A stretch of DNA of 64,000 nucleotides from JBHIKY01 sp042139015 (GCF_042139015.1 NZ_JBHIKY010000004.1:62001-126000), one strand, 5' to 3'; shown: positions 1-8,352, counted from the stretch's first letter. Program-made: numbers and translations. The notes: generated from the sequence alone by a model not told the origin.

Positions 1-440
1 TGCGATGCAAAGGCTACTGCAAACTCCCGGCACCGTTTCACGTCCTGCTCTTCAGGAGTCAGCTCCACCTTTAAATTCTCTAAAACAAGTCTTGCTCCGC
101 ATGATTGAAAACGCTCTCCGAAGGTGTCAATTGCTCCTCCATATATCGGGTACATCGAATCGCAGGAACCAAATACTCCTGCTGTTTTCCCCGTTAAATC
201 AATCTCCTCCAGATCATCATAAAATTCTTCAAATTCATACGGTATGTCTCCGTCTCCCCATGTGTAAGTTCCAAGCAGAATCCCATCATATGAAAGAAGC
301 TCTTTGGGCTGAACCTCATCCATATCTATGTGATATTTCGTAACCGAATGACCGCAGGAGGTTACGTTCTCCTCGATAATTTCAGCCATTTCCTCCGTAT
401 TTCCGGACATGCTTGCAAACAAAATAATAATCTTAGCCAC
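1..440 (-). CDS. Flavodoxin (C-terminus cut by window edge)
   Basis: The reverse strand reads from a GTG at 440, preceded by GGGAGG, and stays open to base 1. It starts with VAKIIILFASMSGNTEEMAE, the FMN phosphate-binding loop (SMSGNTE) of short-chain flavodoxins. It continues through LLGTYTWGDGDIP and VFGSCDSMYP, the loops that hold the isoalloxazine ring. About 146 codons are visible, close to the usual 148 to 155, so only a few residues are missing. Flavodoxins are soluble one-electron carriers that replace ferredoxin when iron is short. The Fur box 43 bp upstream fits that role. Bacillus has paralogous flavodoxins, so no symbol is given. Confidence 0.9.
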   Translation of the reverse strand, partial: MAKIIILFASMSGNTEEMAEIIEENVTSCGHSVTKYHIDMDEVQPKELLSYDGILLGTYTWGDGDIPYEFEEFYDDLEEIDLTGKTAGVFGSCDSMYPIYGGAIDTFGERFQSCGARLVLENLKVELTPEEQDVKRCREFAVAFAS

Positions 441-482
441 CGTTTTCCTCCCCCTTCTTCCATTACATTGTCAATGTTAAAT

Positions 483-501
483 GATAATGATTATCATTGT
501 C
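483..501. promoter_or_regulatory. Fur box upstream of flavodoxin
   Basis: GATAATGATTATCATTGTC matches the 19-bp Fur consensus (GATAATGATWATCATTATC) at 18 of 19 positions and is close to a perfect palindrome. It lies 43 bp upstream of the flavodoxin GTG, where Fur-Fe(II) would block the promoter. That implies induction of the flavodoxin under iron limitation. The match is seen directly; the regulation is inferred. Confidence 0.85.
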
Positions 502-520
502 AAATAAAATTCGGCAGACT

Positions 521-556
521 AAAGCCCTGAAGTGTTTTTGCTTTCTTCAGGGCTTT
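521..556. terminator. Terminator after the HEAT-repeat gene
   Basis: AAAGCCCTGAAG pairs with CTTCAGGGCTTT across a 12-base loop, a 12-bp perfect stem. It lies just past the stop of the minus-strand HEAT-repeat gene. The T-tract on the minus strand is short. Confidence 0.65.
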
Positions 557-568
557 GTAATAGTTTTA

Positions 569-1123
569 CTATTGTTTTGCCTTCCAGACGCTTGCGTATT
601 TCTTCCGGTATTTTGGATCTTCTTCTTTCTCTATCAGCGTCTCTGCTTTTTCTTTAATGCTTTCATCATTCGTGGCCCGGTAAAGGTTGCGAAGGTCTTT
701 AATAATGTCATAACGAATTAAAGTATAATTTGCTTCCTCTCCGCTTTGTAAGTAACGGTTCTCAAGGCTGTCCACCACCATCTGCTTCTGTTCGTCTCCC
801 GCCAGGCCGATTCTCCAGATTGCCTGCAGGCTGTGGCGCGCCGTAACAAATTTATCGTCTCTCGTAACTGCCTCGATGGCAGGGAAATCCTCCATGATCC
901 GATTTTCCGGATCACTGAGAGCGAGGTTACTTAAAAACTGAGCCGCTCTCGCACGGCGGTGCTGGTCCTTGTGGGTGAGGTCTTCTTTAAGCTCGTCCCA
1001 TACTTCATAGGCCCAGTCCACTTTATTTTCTGTAGCCGTCATAATGGCCTGGAATGCTTCATATTGTTCATTTCGATTCTTCGATTGTAGATTACCGAAA
1101 TGATATTCGAGAATCGTGTCCAT
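569..1123 (-). CDS. HEAT-repeat domain protein
   Basis: The product is 184 aa. The ATG at 1123 is preceded by AAGGAGAG, and the longer frame upstream has no better site. The protein is all-helical with repeated helix pairs such as RARAAQFLSNLA, RHSLQAIWRIG and LIRYDIIKDLRNLY, typical of HEAT or ARM-like scaffolds. There is no signal peptide or membrane segment, so it should be cytosolic. The C-terminus is charged (EKEEDPKYRKKY). Such proteins bind other proteins rather than catalyse. The partner is unknown, and neighbours give no clear hint because the next genes upstream are broken. Confidence 0.75.
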   Translation of the reverse strand: MDTILEYHFGNLQSKNRNEQYEAFQAIMTATENKVDWAYEVWDELKEDLTHKDQHRRARAAQFLSNLALSDPENRIMEDFPAIEAVTRDDKFVTARHSLQAIWRIGLAGDEQKQMVVDSLENRYLQSGEEANYTLIRYDIIKDLRNLYRATNDESIKEKAETLIEKEEDPKYRKKYASVWKAKQ

Positions 1124-1237
1124 GTTCTCTCTCCTTCTCAGCTGCCTTGTTCTCCCTCTATTGTAACAGCCGTTTCCGCTGTAGGCATCCTCCTCCACCT
1201 TTAAGTAATCAGATTGAAATATAAGAGGGAGGATTAT

Positions 1238-2202
1238 TTAACTGGAAAATTTACTTCTAATCTCTTCGATCATGCTGTTTACTCCTTCAATTTTCATAAG
1301 GTAAACGAGAATGAAATATACTGCTCCGGCAATCGTGATGGCTGTCAGAAGGGCGGGCTGAAAGCCGGTAATCGAAGACAAATAATCATAAACGAATTTC
1401 GCAGCAATGCCCATTAAGACAGAGGCGGCGCCAATTTTCATAAAGGAAACAGCCATTCGTTTATACTGCATCACGCCAATTTTTTTTCGTAAATCATAGA
1501 AAAGAAGCAGCGTGCAGAATATACCGAATACTCGTGGCAAGCGCAAGCCCTCCAATACCTAAATACCTCGAGAGGATAAAATTCAGCACGATATTGAGAG
1601 CCATCGCAATCGCAGCGTTGATCATGGGTGTTTTTGTATCCTGAAGGGAATAAAATGCCCGCGACAAAATCACCCGCAGCCCCATCCCAATCATGCCGAT
1701 AGAATAATAGAAAAAGGCCTGGAATTCCAAGGAGATTCGGTACAGCAAAATATCTTTTATAATTTAAATAGCTGCTTAATATACGGATAAGTACGGTAAA
1801 ATAAATACCGACGAGACTGATTCTCGTAAATAGTACTGCCGTCGCAAGCGTTTCTCCTTCGAACCCACCCGCAAATATTTTTACGAGCTGTTCTGTAAAC
1901 AGCAGACCTGTCAGCACAATCAGCGTACTAAAAACAATAAGAGTATTTATTAGATTGTTCGTAAACCGCACCGCGTCGCGGTGGCCATTTTTCTCTGCAA
2001 TGCGGCTGTACATCGGGATATACCCGGTGGATATGCCTTTAGCAACAACCCCAAAAACGACCGTCGGGACCGTAATCGATATTAAATATGCATCACTGAT
2101 GCCGGAAGCGCCGTAGAAAAAGGCGAGTGTAACATCCCGAAAAAATCCGATTATTTTTGAGATGATGGTCAACATCATCAAGATAATGACTGCTTTTTTC
2201 AT
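1238..2202 (-). pseudogene. murJ-like lipid flippase, internally deleted and frameshifted
   Basis: The N-terminal part (ATG at 2202) reads MKKAVIILMMLTIISKIIGF followed by FRDVTLAFFYGAS, typical of MurJ/MviN lipid II or polysaccharide flippases. After YFAVPNLLGIP near 1710 the frame jumps to FFYYSIGMIGMGLRVILSRA, which in the family lies roughly 190 residues later. The middle of the protein is therefore gone. A second shift near 1535 is needed to reach FCTLLLFYDLRKKIG and the C-terminus. Full-length relatives are about 500 aa; the remnant would encode about 320. The gene sits 42 bp after another broken cell-surface gene on the same strand. The product should be non-functional. Confidence 0.85.
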
Positions 2203-2244
2203 AGTATGCTCCAATGCTTTTAGACGATTTCTGCGGAGAACGAC

Positions 2245-3052
2245 TTAAATATTATTTTTATAGTATTTTTGTTCCTCATTGGAATAAAAATGTTTCATAT
2301 AGCTCGTGCTGTAGAGCTTATTAATATATTCTTCACTTGGCTTAATCATGCTTTTAAATTCTTTATATACTGAATGGTACCATTTTTTCTCACTCATATT
2401 ATCTTTTATCAACGAGAAGTGATCCAATTCGAGAAACTCCCTCAGCACTTCCTCCGAATCATCGAGCTTCTCCATCTTCAAAAGAAGAATTTCCATGTTA
2501 TCTTTCTCAATCACCGCATGGCCCTCCTCTTTATTAAAAGGATAGGCATATATATCGACATTCCACGCCTTCTTAAATTCCTCATGAAACCAGTTCACGC
2601 CGTAGTAATGATTAAATTTATTAAAGAAATCCTTCCGGAAGGCAGCTAGATTCGTATTCGCTTCCTGGCGGTTATCAGTTTGACTGTTAACATCCATCAA
2701 AGGAACATGAAATGCCTGGAAATACATCGATACGTTCGGGCGAGACCGGCTCACGCACAATTGAAATGATCTTTACTTTTTTTCGGCTTTTTAACAGCTT
2801 TAATATTAACCGATTGCGGATATTAAACTTCAGCCGGTGAAAAAAAGAACGGTAATATTTAATAGAGTGATAGTTTTTATACATCTGGTACGAAATCGGT
2901 GAAAAAAAGCTGTGAATATGTATCGGAAGGAACCCTTCATCCTTCAATGAGTTTGTAATGGAGGTAGAACCGACCTTTCCCATCTGATGAATGAGCACGA
3001 GGTTCTCATTTTTTCGGTACGTGTCATTATAATAATTTACTTTATTCAGCAA
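2245..3052 (-). pseudogene. NKWYS-type putative capsular polysaccharide protein, frameshifted
   Basis: Two overlapping frames make one protein. The first contains LVLIHQMGKVGSTSI, a sulfotransferase-like PAPS-binding loop, and KIISIVREP. The second resumes at NVSMYFQAFHVP and ends with EKKWYHSVYKEFKSM, close to the NKWYS signature of the putative capsular polysaccharide synthesis family. The shift lies near 2740 to 2760 in a run of C and G and needs one base to restore. A TTG at 3052 has GGAG seven bases upstream; a GTG at 3070 is the alternative start. Together with the broken murJ-like gene it suggests a decayed envelope-polysaccharide operon. A sequencing error cannot be excluded for this single shift. 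Confidence 0.75.
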
Positions 3053-3413
3053 TAGCGGACTCCTTTCCACGCAAAGCTACATGAAAAGTATAACATCGTT
3101 GCATCGTGTAGAATAGGAGGCGAAAAATGAAGATATCTGCTTTACATAGATTGTTCATCTTTCTTTAACCTGCCTATACGCTCGCTGAGGCATCTTCAGC
3201 AGTTTCTTTTTTCGCCGGTTGAGTAGTCGACGAGCTGTGTGCGGAACATGAGATCCGTATTCTCTCTAGATCATCTAATTTTCATTGTTGGAGACACGGC
3301 AAATCCATTAAACTGTGCTCTTTTAAAAGCAAATGCGGAACTCATGTCCGGAGAACCAGCCGGGTTGTCTGGAAAGTCGCTATGTTCCGCAGGCGGAGAT
3401 TTTAAACTTCCTT

Positions 3414-3449
3414 GTAGTACAAAATAAAGGAGTAGTACAAAATAAAGGA
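3414..3449. repeat. 18-bp perfect tandem duplication
   Basis: GTAGTACAAAATAAAGGA occurs twice back to back (3414-3431 and 3432-3449). The second copy forms the left arm of the pirin terminator. Confidence 0.9.
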
Positions 3450-3484
3450 ACCATTGACTTCGGTTATGAAGCATGGCTCCTTTT
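3444..3484. terminator. Terminator downstream of pirin gene
   Basis: AAAGGAACCAT pairs imperfectly with ATGGCTCCTTTT across about 18 bases, just past the stop of the minus-strand pirin gene. Confidence 0.6.
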
Positions 3485-3498
3485 CATTAAAACTATTA

Positions 3499-4371
3499 TT
3501 AAACAGCCGGCGGTCCGAATTTTCCATCGCGAAAATCCTGGAATGCCCGTTTAATCTCTTCCATTGAACTCATTACAAATGGACCGTGAGGGACAATCTG
3601 TTCTTTAATCGGCGCTCCCGAGTAAATGAGAACTCTGGAGCGGCGGCTGTTGGAATGAAGCTTCAGTTCGCTTTTCTTATTCATGTCCCCATCCTCAGGG
3701 AATGTTAAGGTTCCTGCTCCATTTTTTTTTACAGTAACTGTTTCTTCACCTATATCCAGGTCACCCGATAATACATAAAAAATCGCGTTATGAGTTTCAG
3801 GCAGCTGAATGGTGTAAGATGCTCCCTCTGAAAGAGAAATTTCTGAAATCGTGACCGGTACCGCCGCATCCAACGGCCCTTTCGCACCTGCGATATCACC
3901 GGAAAAGACTTTTATCGCACCTCCGTCAATTGGAACAACTGGTGCCTGCTCCGAGTACACATTTTGATAGGTGGTATTGGAATTTCGAAGGTCCTTTGGC
4001 AGATTAACCCAAAGCTGAAGCGTATGGGCAATGTCATCACCTACACCTTCTTCTGCATGACGCGCTGCCCAGCCGGCGTTCATGTACTGCAGATCCCCCG
4101 GCTCTAAAATGTCGCGGCCGCCGCCATTATCAATGTGCTCGAGCCTGCCATCAATAACATACGTAATTGTTTGAAAGCCACGGTGTGGATGATCGGAAAA
4201 CGCACCTCTCTTAAACCAATCCTCCGCCATTAAAATAAATGGATCAAAGTCAGCCCATCTCTCAACAGGAAGCACCCAGCCCTTCTGAATAAATGGGAAT
4301 TGGGCTTCCTGATATTTTACATACCAATGATCTTTAACATTTCTCTGAAATTGATATTCACCTTCTGCCAT
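3499..4371 (-). CDS. Pirin family protein
   Basis: The product is 290 aa, the normal length for a bicupin pirin. The N-terminal cupin carries the metal-site motif SDHPHRGFQTITYVIDG and then GRLEHID and WAARHAEEG. The C-terminal cupin follows (AIFYVLSGDLDIGEE) and ends in DFRDGKFGPP, a typical pirin tail. The start has AAAGGAG upstream. Bacterial pirins are Fe- or Mn-binding proteins; some have quercetin 2,3-dioxygenase activity, but the physiological substrate is usually unknown. A perfect inverted repeat directly upstream suggests control by a MarR or DUF24-type repressor, as for stress-inducible cupin genes. Confidence 0.9.
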   Translation of the reverse strand: MAEGEYQFQRNVKDHWYVKYQEAQFPFIQKGWVLPVERWADFDPFILMAEDWFKRGAFSDHPHRGFQTITYVIDGRLEHIDNGGGRDILEPGDLQYMNAGWAARHAEEGVGDDIAHTLQLWVNLPKDLRNSNTTYQNVYSEQAPVVPIDGGAIKVFSGDIAGAKGPLDAAVPVTISEISLSEGASYTIQLPETHNAIFYVLSGDLDIGEETVTVKKNGAGTLTFPEDGDMNKKSELKLHSNSRRSRVLIYSGAPIKEQIVPHGPFVMSSMEEIKRAFQDFRDGKFGPPAV

Positions 4372-4392
4372 ATGATATCTCCTTTCATGCTA

Positions 4393-4412
4393 TTAGTTGT
4401 TATAGCAACTAA
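4393..4412. promoter_or_regulatory. Candidate repressor operator before pirin gene
   Basis: TTAGTTG and CAACTAA form perfect 7-bp arms around a 6-base centre, 22 bp upstream of the pirin ATG. Size and A/T-rich arms are like MarR or DUF24 family operators. The cognate regulator is not identifiable in the window. Confidence 0.5.
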
Positions 4413-4537
4413 ATGAAATAGAATATTTCTCGAATGATTTTCCAAGGGACCTTTCCTATGATTGGAACATATATAAGAACAGAAACTCAATTAATATGTT
4501 TTTTCTACTAGTTCAATCAGAGAGCTTGTATGTGACG

Positions 4538-5586
4538 TTATCCGCTGCGGTGATAATGATCGGAGAGCAGCGCCAGCTCTTCAAGAGTATCATGAATCGA
4601 CAACACGACATAAAACACGATTACTTCTTTCGGGAAGTGATGGTGATACTTACGCGGTACAGCTTCAGGATGATGCTCCTGGATGTGCCAAAAATGATTA
4701 TCAAGCTCAGAAATTAATGTATAGTGCGGTGTAGGTATTAAAAGACTCGAACTTCTTAATATAGAGGTAATCGATTGCACGGACCGTTGGAGTATTTCAT
4801 TTTCTTCGTTCGTAAAGGCACATCGGTCCTCTTCTTCTATCATATAGAGACTATTTAAATGATAAACCATCCGCTCAATGGCGTGCAGCCGCTTTTGCTC
4901 GTACTCAAAATACCGTACATTTTCCCGGCTGTAACGGTGATATTTCCATTCTTCCCGCTGATAATAAGCCAGCTGCATGGATTTATCTATTTCTCGCTGC
5001 AGCTCCGATATTCCTGCTTTGAAGTTTTTGAGATCTGCTCATCTTTAGTAAAAAGTTCTCTTGAACGTTTTTCAAGAACATCCGCCGTATGTAGAAAAAA
5101 CTGTTTGTTCCGGGATGCAATCATTTCAGAAAAGTGCGGTGGAATAATTGTAAGATTGACCAGCGTAGATATGACGAGGCCAATTGTTGTGGTGCCTGCC
5201 CGCTCTAGAAATGCGAGAAGAAATGCCTCATTGGTGCCCGGCATCATCGCAACCGCAGTAAGCGTGGCAACTAGCATTCCTGCTTCGAGCCGCAGTAAAT
5301 GACAAATATATATTGTAAACACCGTAGCCACCGCATATGCCATCGCATTATGCCCGAGAAAGTAAACCGAAGTAACTGCAAGGCCTGCGCCAATCAAAGA
5401 TGCTGGAAAACGCTGCATCCCCTTTTTTATTGAATCTGCTGCGGTCGGTTCCAGTGTCACAATCGCCGTGATTACTGCAAAAGCAACTGGAAGATCAGCC
5501 TGCTGGCAGATAAGCGCTGTTAAAAAGACTGCTATGCCTGTTTTTACTATACGACCGCCTAAGAACTTGAATCTATTCTTCTTCAT
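4538..5586 (-). pseudogene. FUSC/ArAE-type aromatic acid exporter, frameshifted
   Basis: The 5' frame encodes about six hydrophobic segments with AFAVITAIVTLEPTAADSIK and RLEAGMLVATLTAVAMMPG, features of YqjA/YgaE-type members of the aromatic acid exporter family (FUSC domain). It reaches a stop near 4990. The matching C-terminal cytoplasmic half (LKNFKAGISELQREIDKSMQ, then LAYYQREEWKYHRY) is in another frame that begins near 5035. One base change near 5030 to 5040 would join them to about 350 aa, the family length. It is therefore one gene with a single frameshift, or a sequencing error. The two halves otherwise look intact. Confidence 0.75.
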
Positions 5587-5637
5587 CTCATATCGCCTGC
5601 ACTTTTAATCCGTTCTGCGTATATCTTATTAGTATAA

Positions 5638-5678
5638 CAAAGAAACCGGACAGCCGAAGCTGGAGCCGGTTCTCTTTG
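5638..5678. terminator. Terminator after the AhpD-like gene
   Basis: AAAGAAACCGG pairs with CCGGTTCTCTTT across about 16 bases, 33 bp past the stop of the minus-strand AhpD-like gene. Confidence 0.55.
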
Positions 5679-5710
5679 TTTATTTAATGATTACAACGAT
5701 AGAAAATAAA

Positions 5711-6373
5711 TTACGATAAGTCATCAAAAGCATTTAAAGCGTTAACACCATGTGCAAGAGCGGAGCCGGCTTTTAATGACGCAGCCACCATGATTGCTTC
5801 TGCCACTTCTTCTTTTGATGCCTCCGCTTTTTTAGCTCCCTTTGTATGAACATTAATGCAATACGGGCATCCGGTGGTATGAGCTACAGCAATTGCAATT
5901 AACTCTTTTTCTTTTATTCCTAACAAACCAGGTTTCATTGTTTCATTATCAAAGTCTATAAATGCTTCAAAAGCCTTCCCATTTAACTGGGAAAATTCTT
6001 TAAGTCTATTAAAATAGGCGGTTTTATACAATTCGTCATCCTTTTGTTGATCATAAGCGTTGAGTGCATTTACACCATGTGCGAGAGCAGACCCGGCTTT
6101 TAATGCTACAGCCACCATAATTGCTTCTGCCACTTCTTCTTTTGATGCTTCCGCTTTCTTAGCTCCCTTTGTATGAACATCAATGCAATACGGACAACCA
6201 GTGGTATGAGCTACAGCTATTGCAATTAACTCTTTCTCCTTATGGGTCAGCGTATTTGTCTCCATTGTCTTTTTATCAAATCTGCCAAACTCATTGAATG
6301 CATCCGGGACCAAAGTTTCGAATTCTTTTAGCCTCTCAAAATATGATTGTTTATACAGACTCTCTTCACTCAT
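5711..6373 (-). CDS. Tandem carboxymuconolactone decarboxylase (AhpD-like) protein
   Basis: The 220-aa product is two copies of one roughly 108-residue CMD domain. Each half has EKELIAIAVAHTTGCPYC followed by VHTKGAKKAEASKEEVAEAI and KAGSALAHGVNALNA. The CPYC pair plus the downstream His is the redox centre of AhpD-like alkylhydroperoxidases. The second halves of the domains are almost identical, while the N-terminal 40 residues of each have diverged. Most family members are single-domain proteins of 110 to 150 aa that oligomerise, so this is a fused dimer. A peroxide-reducing role is inferred from the family only; no partner reductase is nearby. Confidence 0.9.
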   Translation of the reverse strand: MSEESLYKQSYFERLKEFETLVPDAFNEFGRFDKKTMETNTLTHKEKELIAIAVAHTTGCPYCIDVHTKGAKKAEASKEEVAEAIMVAVALKAGSALAHGVNALNAYDQQKDDELYKTAYFNRLKEFSQLNGKAFEAFIDFDNETMKPGLLGIKEKELIAIAVAHTTGCPYCINVHTKGAKKAEASKEEVAEAIMVAASLKAGSALAHGVNALNAFDDLS

Positions 6374-6897
6374 TAGTAAATTCTCCTTCTGATTAGAGAT
6401 ATAAGAAACTTACACAGTCTGAGCAAGGATATACATAGAAGAAGCAGACAGCTGTTCACTTATTGAAAAATTCTTTCTTTTATCTTAAATAAGATGGTAA
6501 CGCAGCAGGCTTAATTCTTCAAATTCTTTCTTTTCCCTTTTATTGGGGCTGTATCATAAATGATACTCGCCCCCTTTTACATGGTAAAAATGCAGTGGAC
6601 AAGTCCTTCGCTTTCCGTGGGCAGCGCTTCAGCTAACCGGGCGAAACCCACGCCCGGCGGATCTTCAGCCGCTGCTCTTCCCACTGGAGTCTTCGGACTT
6701 GTCCTCTGCTATCTTCTATTTAGGATACTACTTTTTCTATAAAAAGGGGCTTTTGCTACAGCCCCTTAATCTTCAATAAAATTGTATTTTACTGTTGCAG
6801 TGGTCCAGTTGTTCTCTGGATAAAAGGGACATGGCACAAGCACTCCCTCCTTCTATGAATAAGCTATTGTATTGATATGGGAAGGGAGGTGTAAAGG
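6374..6897. other. Intergenic region occupied by a MITE
   Basis: The region upstream of the AhpD-like gene contains the MITE at 6545-6765. The remaining sequence is A/T-rich, with promoter space for the small basic gene starting at 6898. No other gene is seen. Confidence 0.5.
6545..6765. mobile_element. MITE-like element with IS1182-type ends
   Basis: The 221-bp segment begins GGGGCTGTATCATAAA and ends TTTTGCTACAGCCCC, which are imperfect terminal inverted repeats (GGGGCTGTAKCA). Inside, GGACAAGTCC near the left is mirrored by GGACTTGTCC near the right, with CCGGGCG and CGCCCGG forming the inner stem, so the body folds into a long hairpin. There is no transposase. The right end resembles the right end of the IS1182-type fragment at 21184-21198 (TTTTGATACAACCCC), which suggests past mobilisation by such an enzyme. 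No clear target-site duplication is visible. Confidence 0.7.
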
Positions 6898-7200
6898 ATG
6901 AAGAGTAAAAGAAAAAAAACCAGAAAAAACCTAACCTATAAACATGATCTGGATGGATTCAGAATATCGATTAACATCTATAATACAAACAATAACGCAA
7001 ACCAAGGAAGCAGTGCTGGCGTTAAACAAAAAGCAACACAAGGCGGGCAGAATTCTTCAGGAAAAAAAGGGAAAAATGCCAATCAAGGTGGCCAAATCAC
7101 AGGAAAAAAAGGCCAAAATGCTAATCAGGACGGAATAACCGTGAAGAAAAAACGCATAAAACGTCGACGCAAAATAAATAAAGATAAACCTCTAAGATAA
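6898..7200 (+). CDS. Small, very basic Gly/Lys/Asn repeat protein
   Basis: The product is 100 aa with GGGAGG upstream of the ATG and a hairpin after the stop, so it is probably a real gene. The middle consists of imperfect repeats: NNNANQGSSAG, QGGQNSSGKKGKNANQGGQ, GKKGQNANQDG. The C-terminus is KKKRIKRRRKINKDK. Both ends are strongly cationic. No signal peptide or membrane segment is seen. I do not recognise the family. The composition suggests nucleic-acid or polyanion binding, or a spore or coat-associated disordered protein; both are guesses. Confidence 0.65.
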   Translation: MKSKRKKTRKNLTYKHDLDGFRISINIYNTNNNANQGSSAGVKQKATQGGQNSSGKKGKNANQGGQITGKKGQNANQDGITVKKKRIKRRRKINKDKPLR

Positions 7201-7238
7201 ATTAAATTTTGAGAAATTTACACCGCAGAAAAAAGGCT

Positions 7239-7266
7239 AAAGCGGATAGAATTCCGCTTTCTTTAT
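7239..7266 (+). terminator. Terminator after small basic gene
   Basis: AAAGCGGA pairs with TCCGCTTT with a 6-base loop and is followed by CTTTATC. Confidence 0.6.
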
Positions 7267-7473
7267 CATTTATTTTATCCCCTCTTATATCCTCGTTTCT
7301 GTTACTTTTGATTGATTTATGCTGGTTTCTTCCATTATACTTATATCATACTAAAGAATTACTTTTATCATCTGCAACTATGAGGATATCTTTAGAAACA
7401 TATTATCCTTCTTCTGCTGAACACGGACAAATAGAGACATTTTTTTCACTATGTATAGAGAGGTATGAAAATC

Positions 7474-8136
7474 ATGACAACCGTATCAATGAATGGGGTA
7501 TCCCTTCAGAACCCGGCCGCAATAAACTCGGCAGTAAAAGTCGGCAGCAGAGGAAGCTTTGTGGAACAGCTGCAAAAAACTCTTGTAGAAACTGGATATA
7601 ACGCTTCGTCAAATGTCGATGGCATTTTCGGTCCGAGAACTCTTGAGGCTGTACAGGCGTATCAATTATCCAACAATATCTCCAGCCCGCGCGGGAATTA
7701 TTACGGTGTGGCCGGTCCGCAGACTCTTGGTTCTCTCGGCCTAGCTGCTACCAACGATTCCTCCTCTGAACCCAGGACACCGGGCCATGCTGACCGTCTT
7801 ATTACTTCTGCCAAACGCCATATTGGTACCCCGTATCAATGGGGTGGAACGACATCCACAGGATTTGACTGCAGCGGCTTTATCCAGAACGTGTTCTCTG
7901 AAAATGGGAAACAGCTTCCAAGAACCACCTCTCAACTATGGGATGCCGGCACGAATGTGGCCAGCCCTTCAAAAGGTGATCTCGTCTTCTTTGAAACACG
8001 CACCGGTGCCTCCCACGTAGGGATGTATGTCGGGAACAATAAGTTTATTCATTCAGGTTCTTCTACTGGAGTCACTATCACAGATATGGATAATACTTAC
8101 TGGAAATCAAAATATTTAGGGGCGAAGCAGGTCTAG
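7474..8136 (+). CDS. Peptidoglycan-binding domain plus NlpC/P60 peptidase
   Basis: The product is 220 aa. GAGAGG lies 11 bases before the ATG at 7474; an ATG at 7465 sits too close to it. Residues of roughly 20 to 80 form a PG_binding_1 domain (VGSRGSFVEQLQKTLVETGY, VDGIFGPRTLEAVQAYQ). The C-terminal half is an NlpC/P60 papain-like domain with the catalytic Cys in GFDCSGF, His in ASHVGMYVG and a third polar residue in FIHSG. This class hydrolyses gamma-D-glutamyl to diamino acid bonds in peptidoglycan. No Sec signal peptide precedes the binding domain, which is odd for a wall hydrolase. Release in the mother cell, or export by another route, is possible. Confidence 0.88.
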   Translation: MTTVSMNGVSLQNPAAINSAVKVGSRGSFVEQLQKTLVETGYNASSNVDGIFGPRTLEAVQAYQLSNNISSPRGNYYGVAGPQTLGSLGLAATNDSSSEPRTPGHADRLITSAKRHIGTPYQWGGTTSTGFDCSGFIQNVFSENGKQLPRTTSQLWDAGTNVASPSKGDLVFFETRTGASHVGMYVGNNKFIHSGSSTGVTITDMDNTYWKSKYLGAKQV

Positions 8137-8167
8137 CAATATGTTTATCTTCAGCAGAATAGCTTTT

Positions 8168-8207
8168 GAGAATCCATTTCGAGAAACATCTTAATGGATT
8201 CTTTTTA
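8168..8207 (+). terminator. Terminator after NlpC/P60 gene
   Basis: GAATCCATT pairs with AATGGATTC and is followed by TTTTTATT, about 30 bases after the stop. Confidence 0.75.
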
Positions 8208-8352
8208 TTGCATTTTTTTGTATGAACTTCGAATAGAATTGATAGATCGTTCATACATTATATTCTCCACGGAAAGACTCGTACCGTGTGTTAAAATAAT
8301 AGACTGATAGAATGAATGCTCATACATTACGCAGTTCAGGAGGGAACAATAG

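Larger units (their letters stand above)
3053..3498. other. Intergenic stretch with inverted and tandem repeats, no gene
   Basis: No coding sequence with a ribosome-binding site is seen. The stretch holds TGCGGAACAT near 3240 and its inverted partner ATGTTCCGCA near 3383, with another TGCGGAAC copy near 3332, so about 150 bp is flanked by inverted arms. An 18-bp tandem duplication and the pirin terminator follow at the right-hand end. Confidence 0.5.

Noticed and set aside
6560..6742. ORF inside the MITE
   Set aside because: It follows from the hairpin sequence of the element and has no ribosome-binding site.
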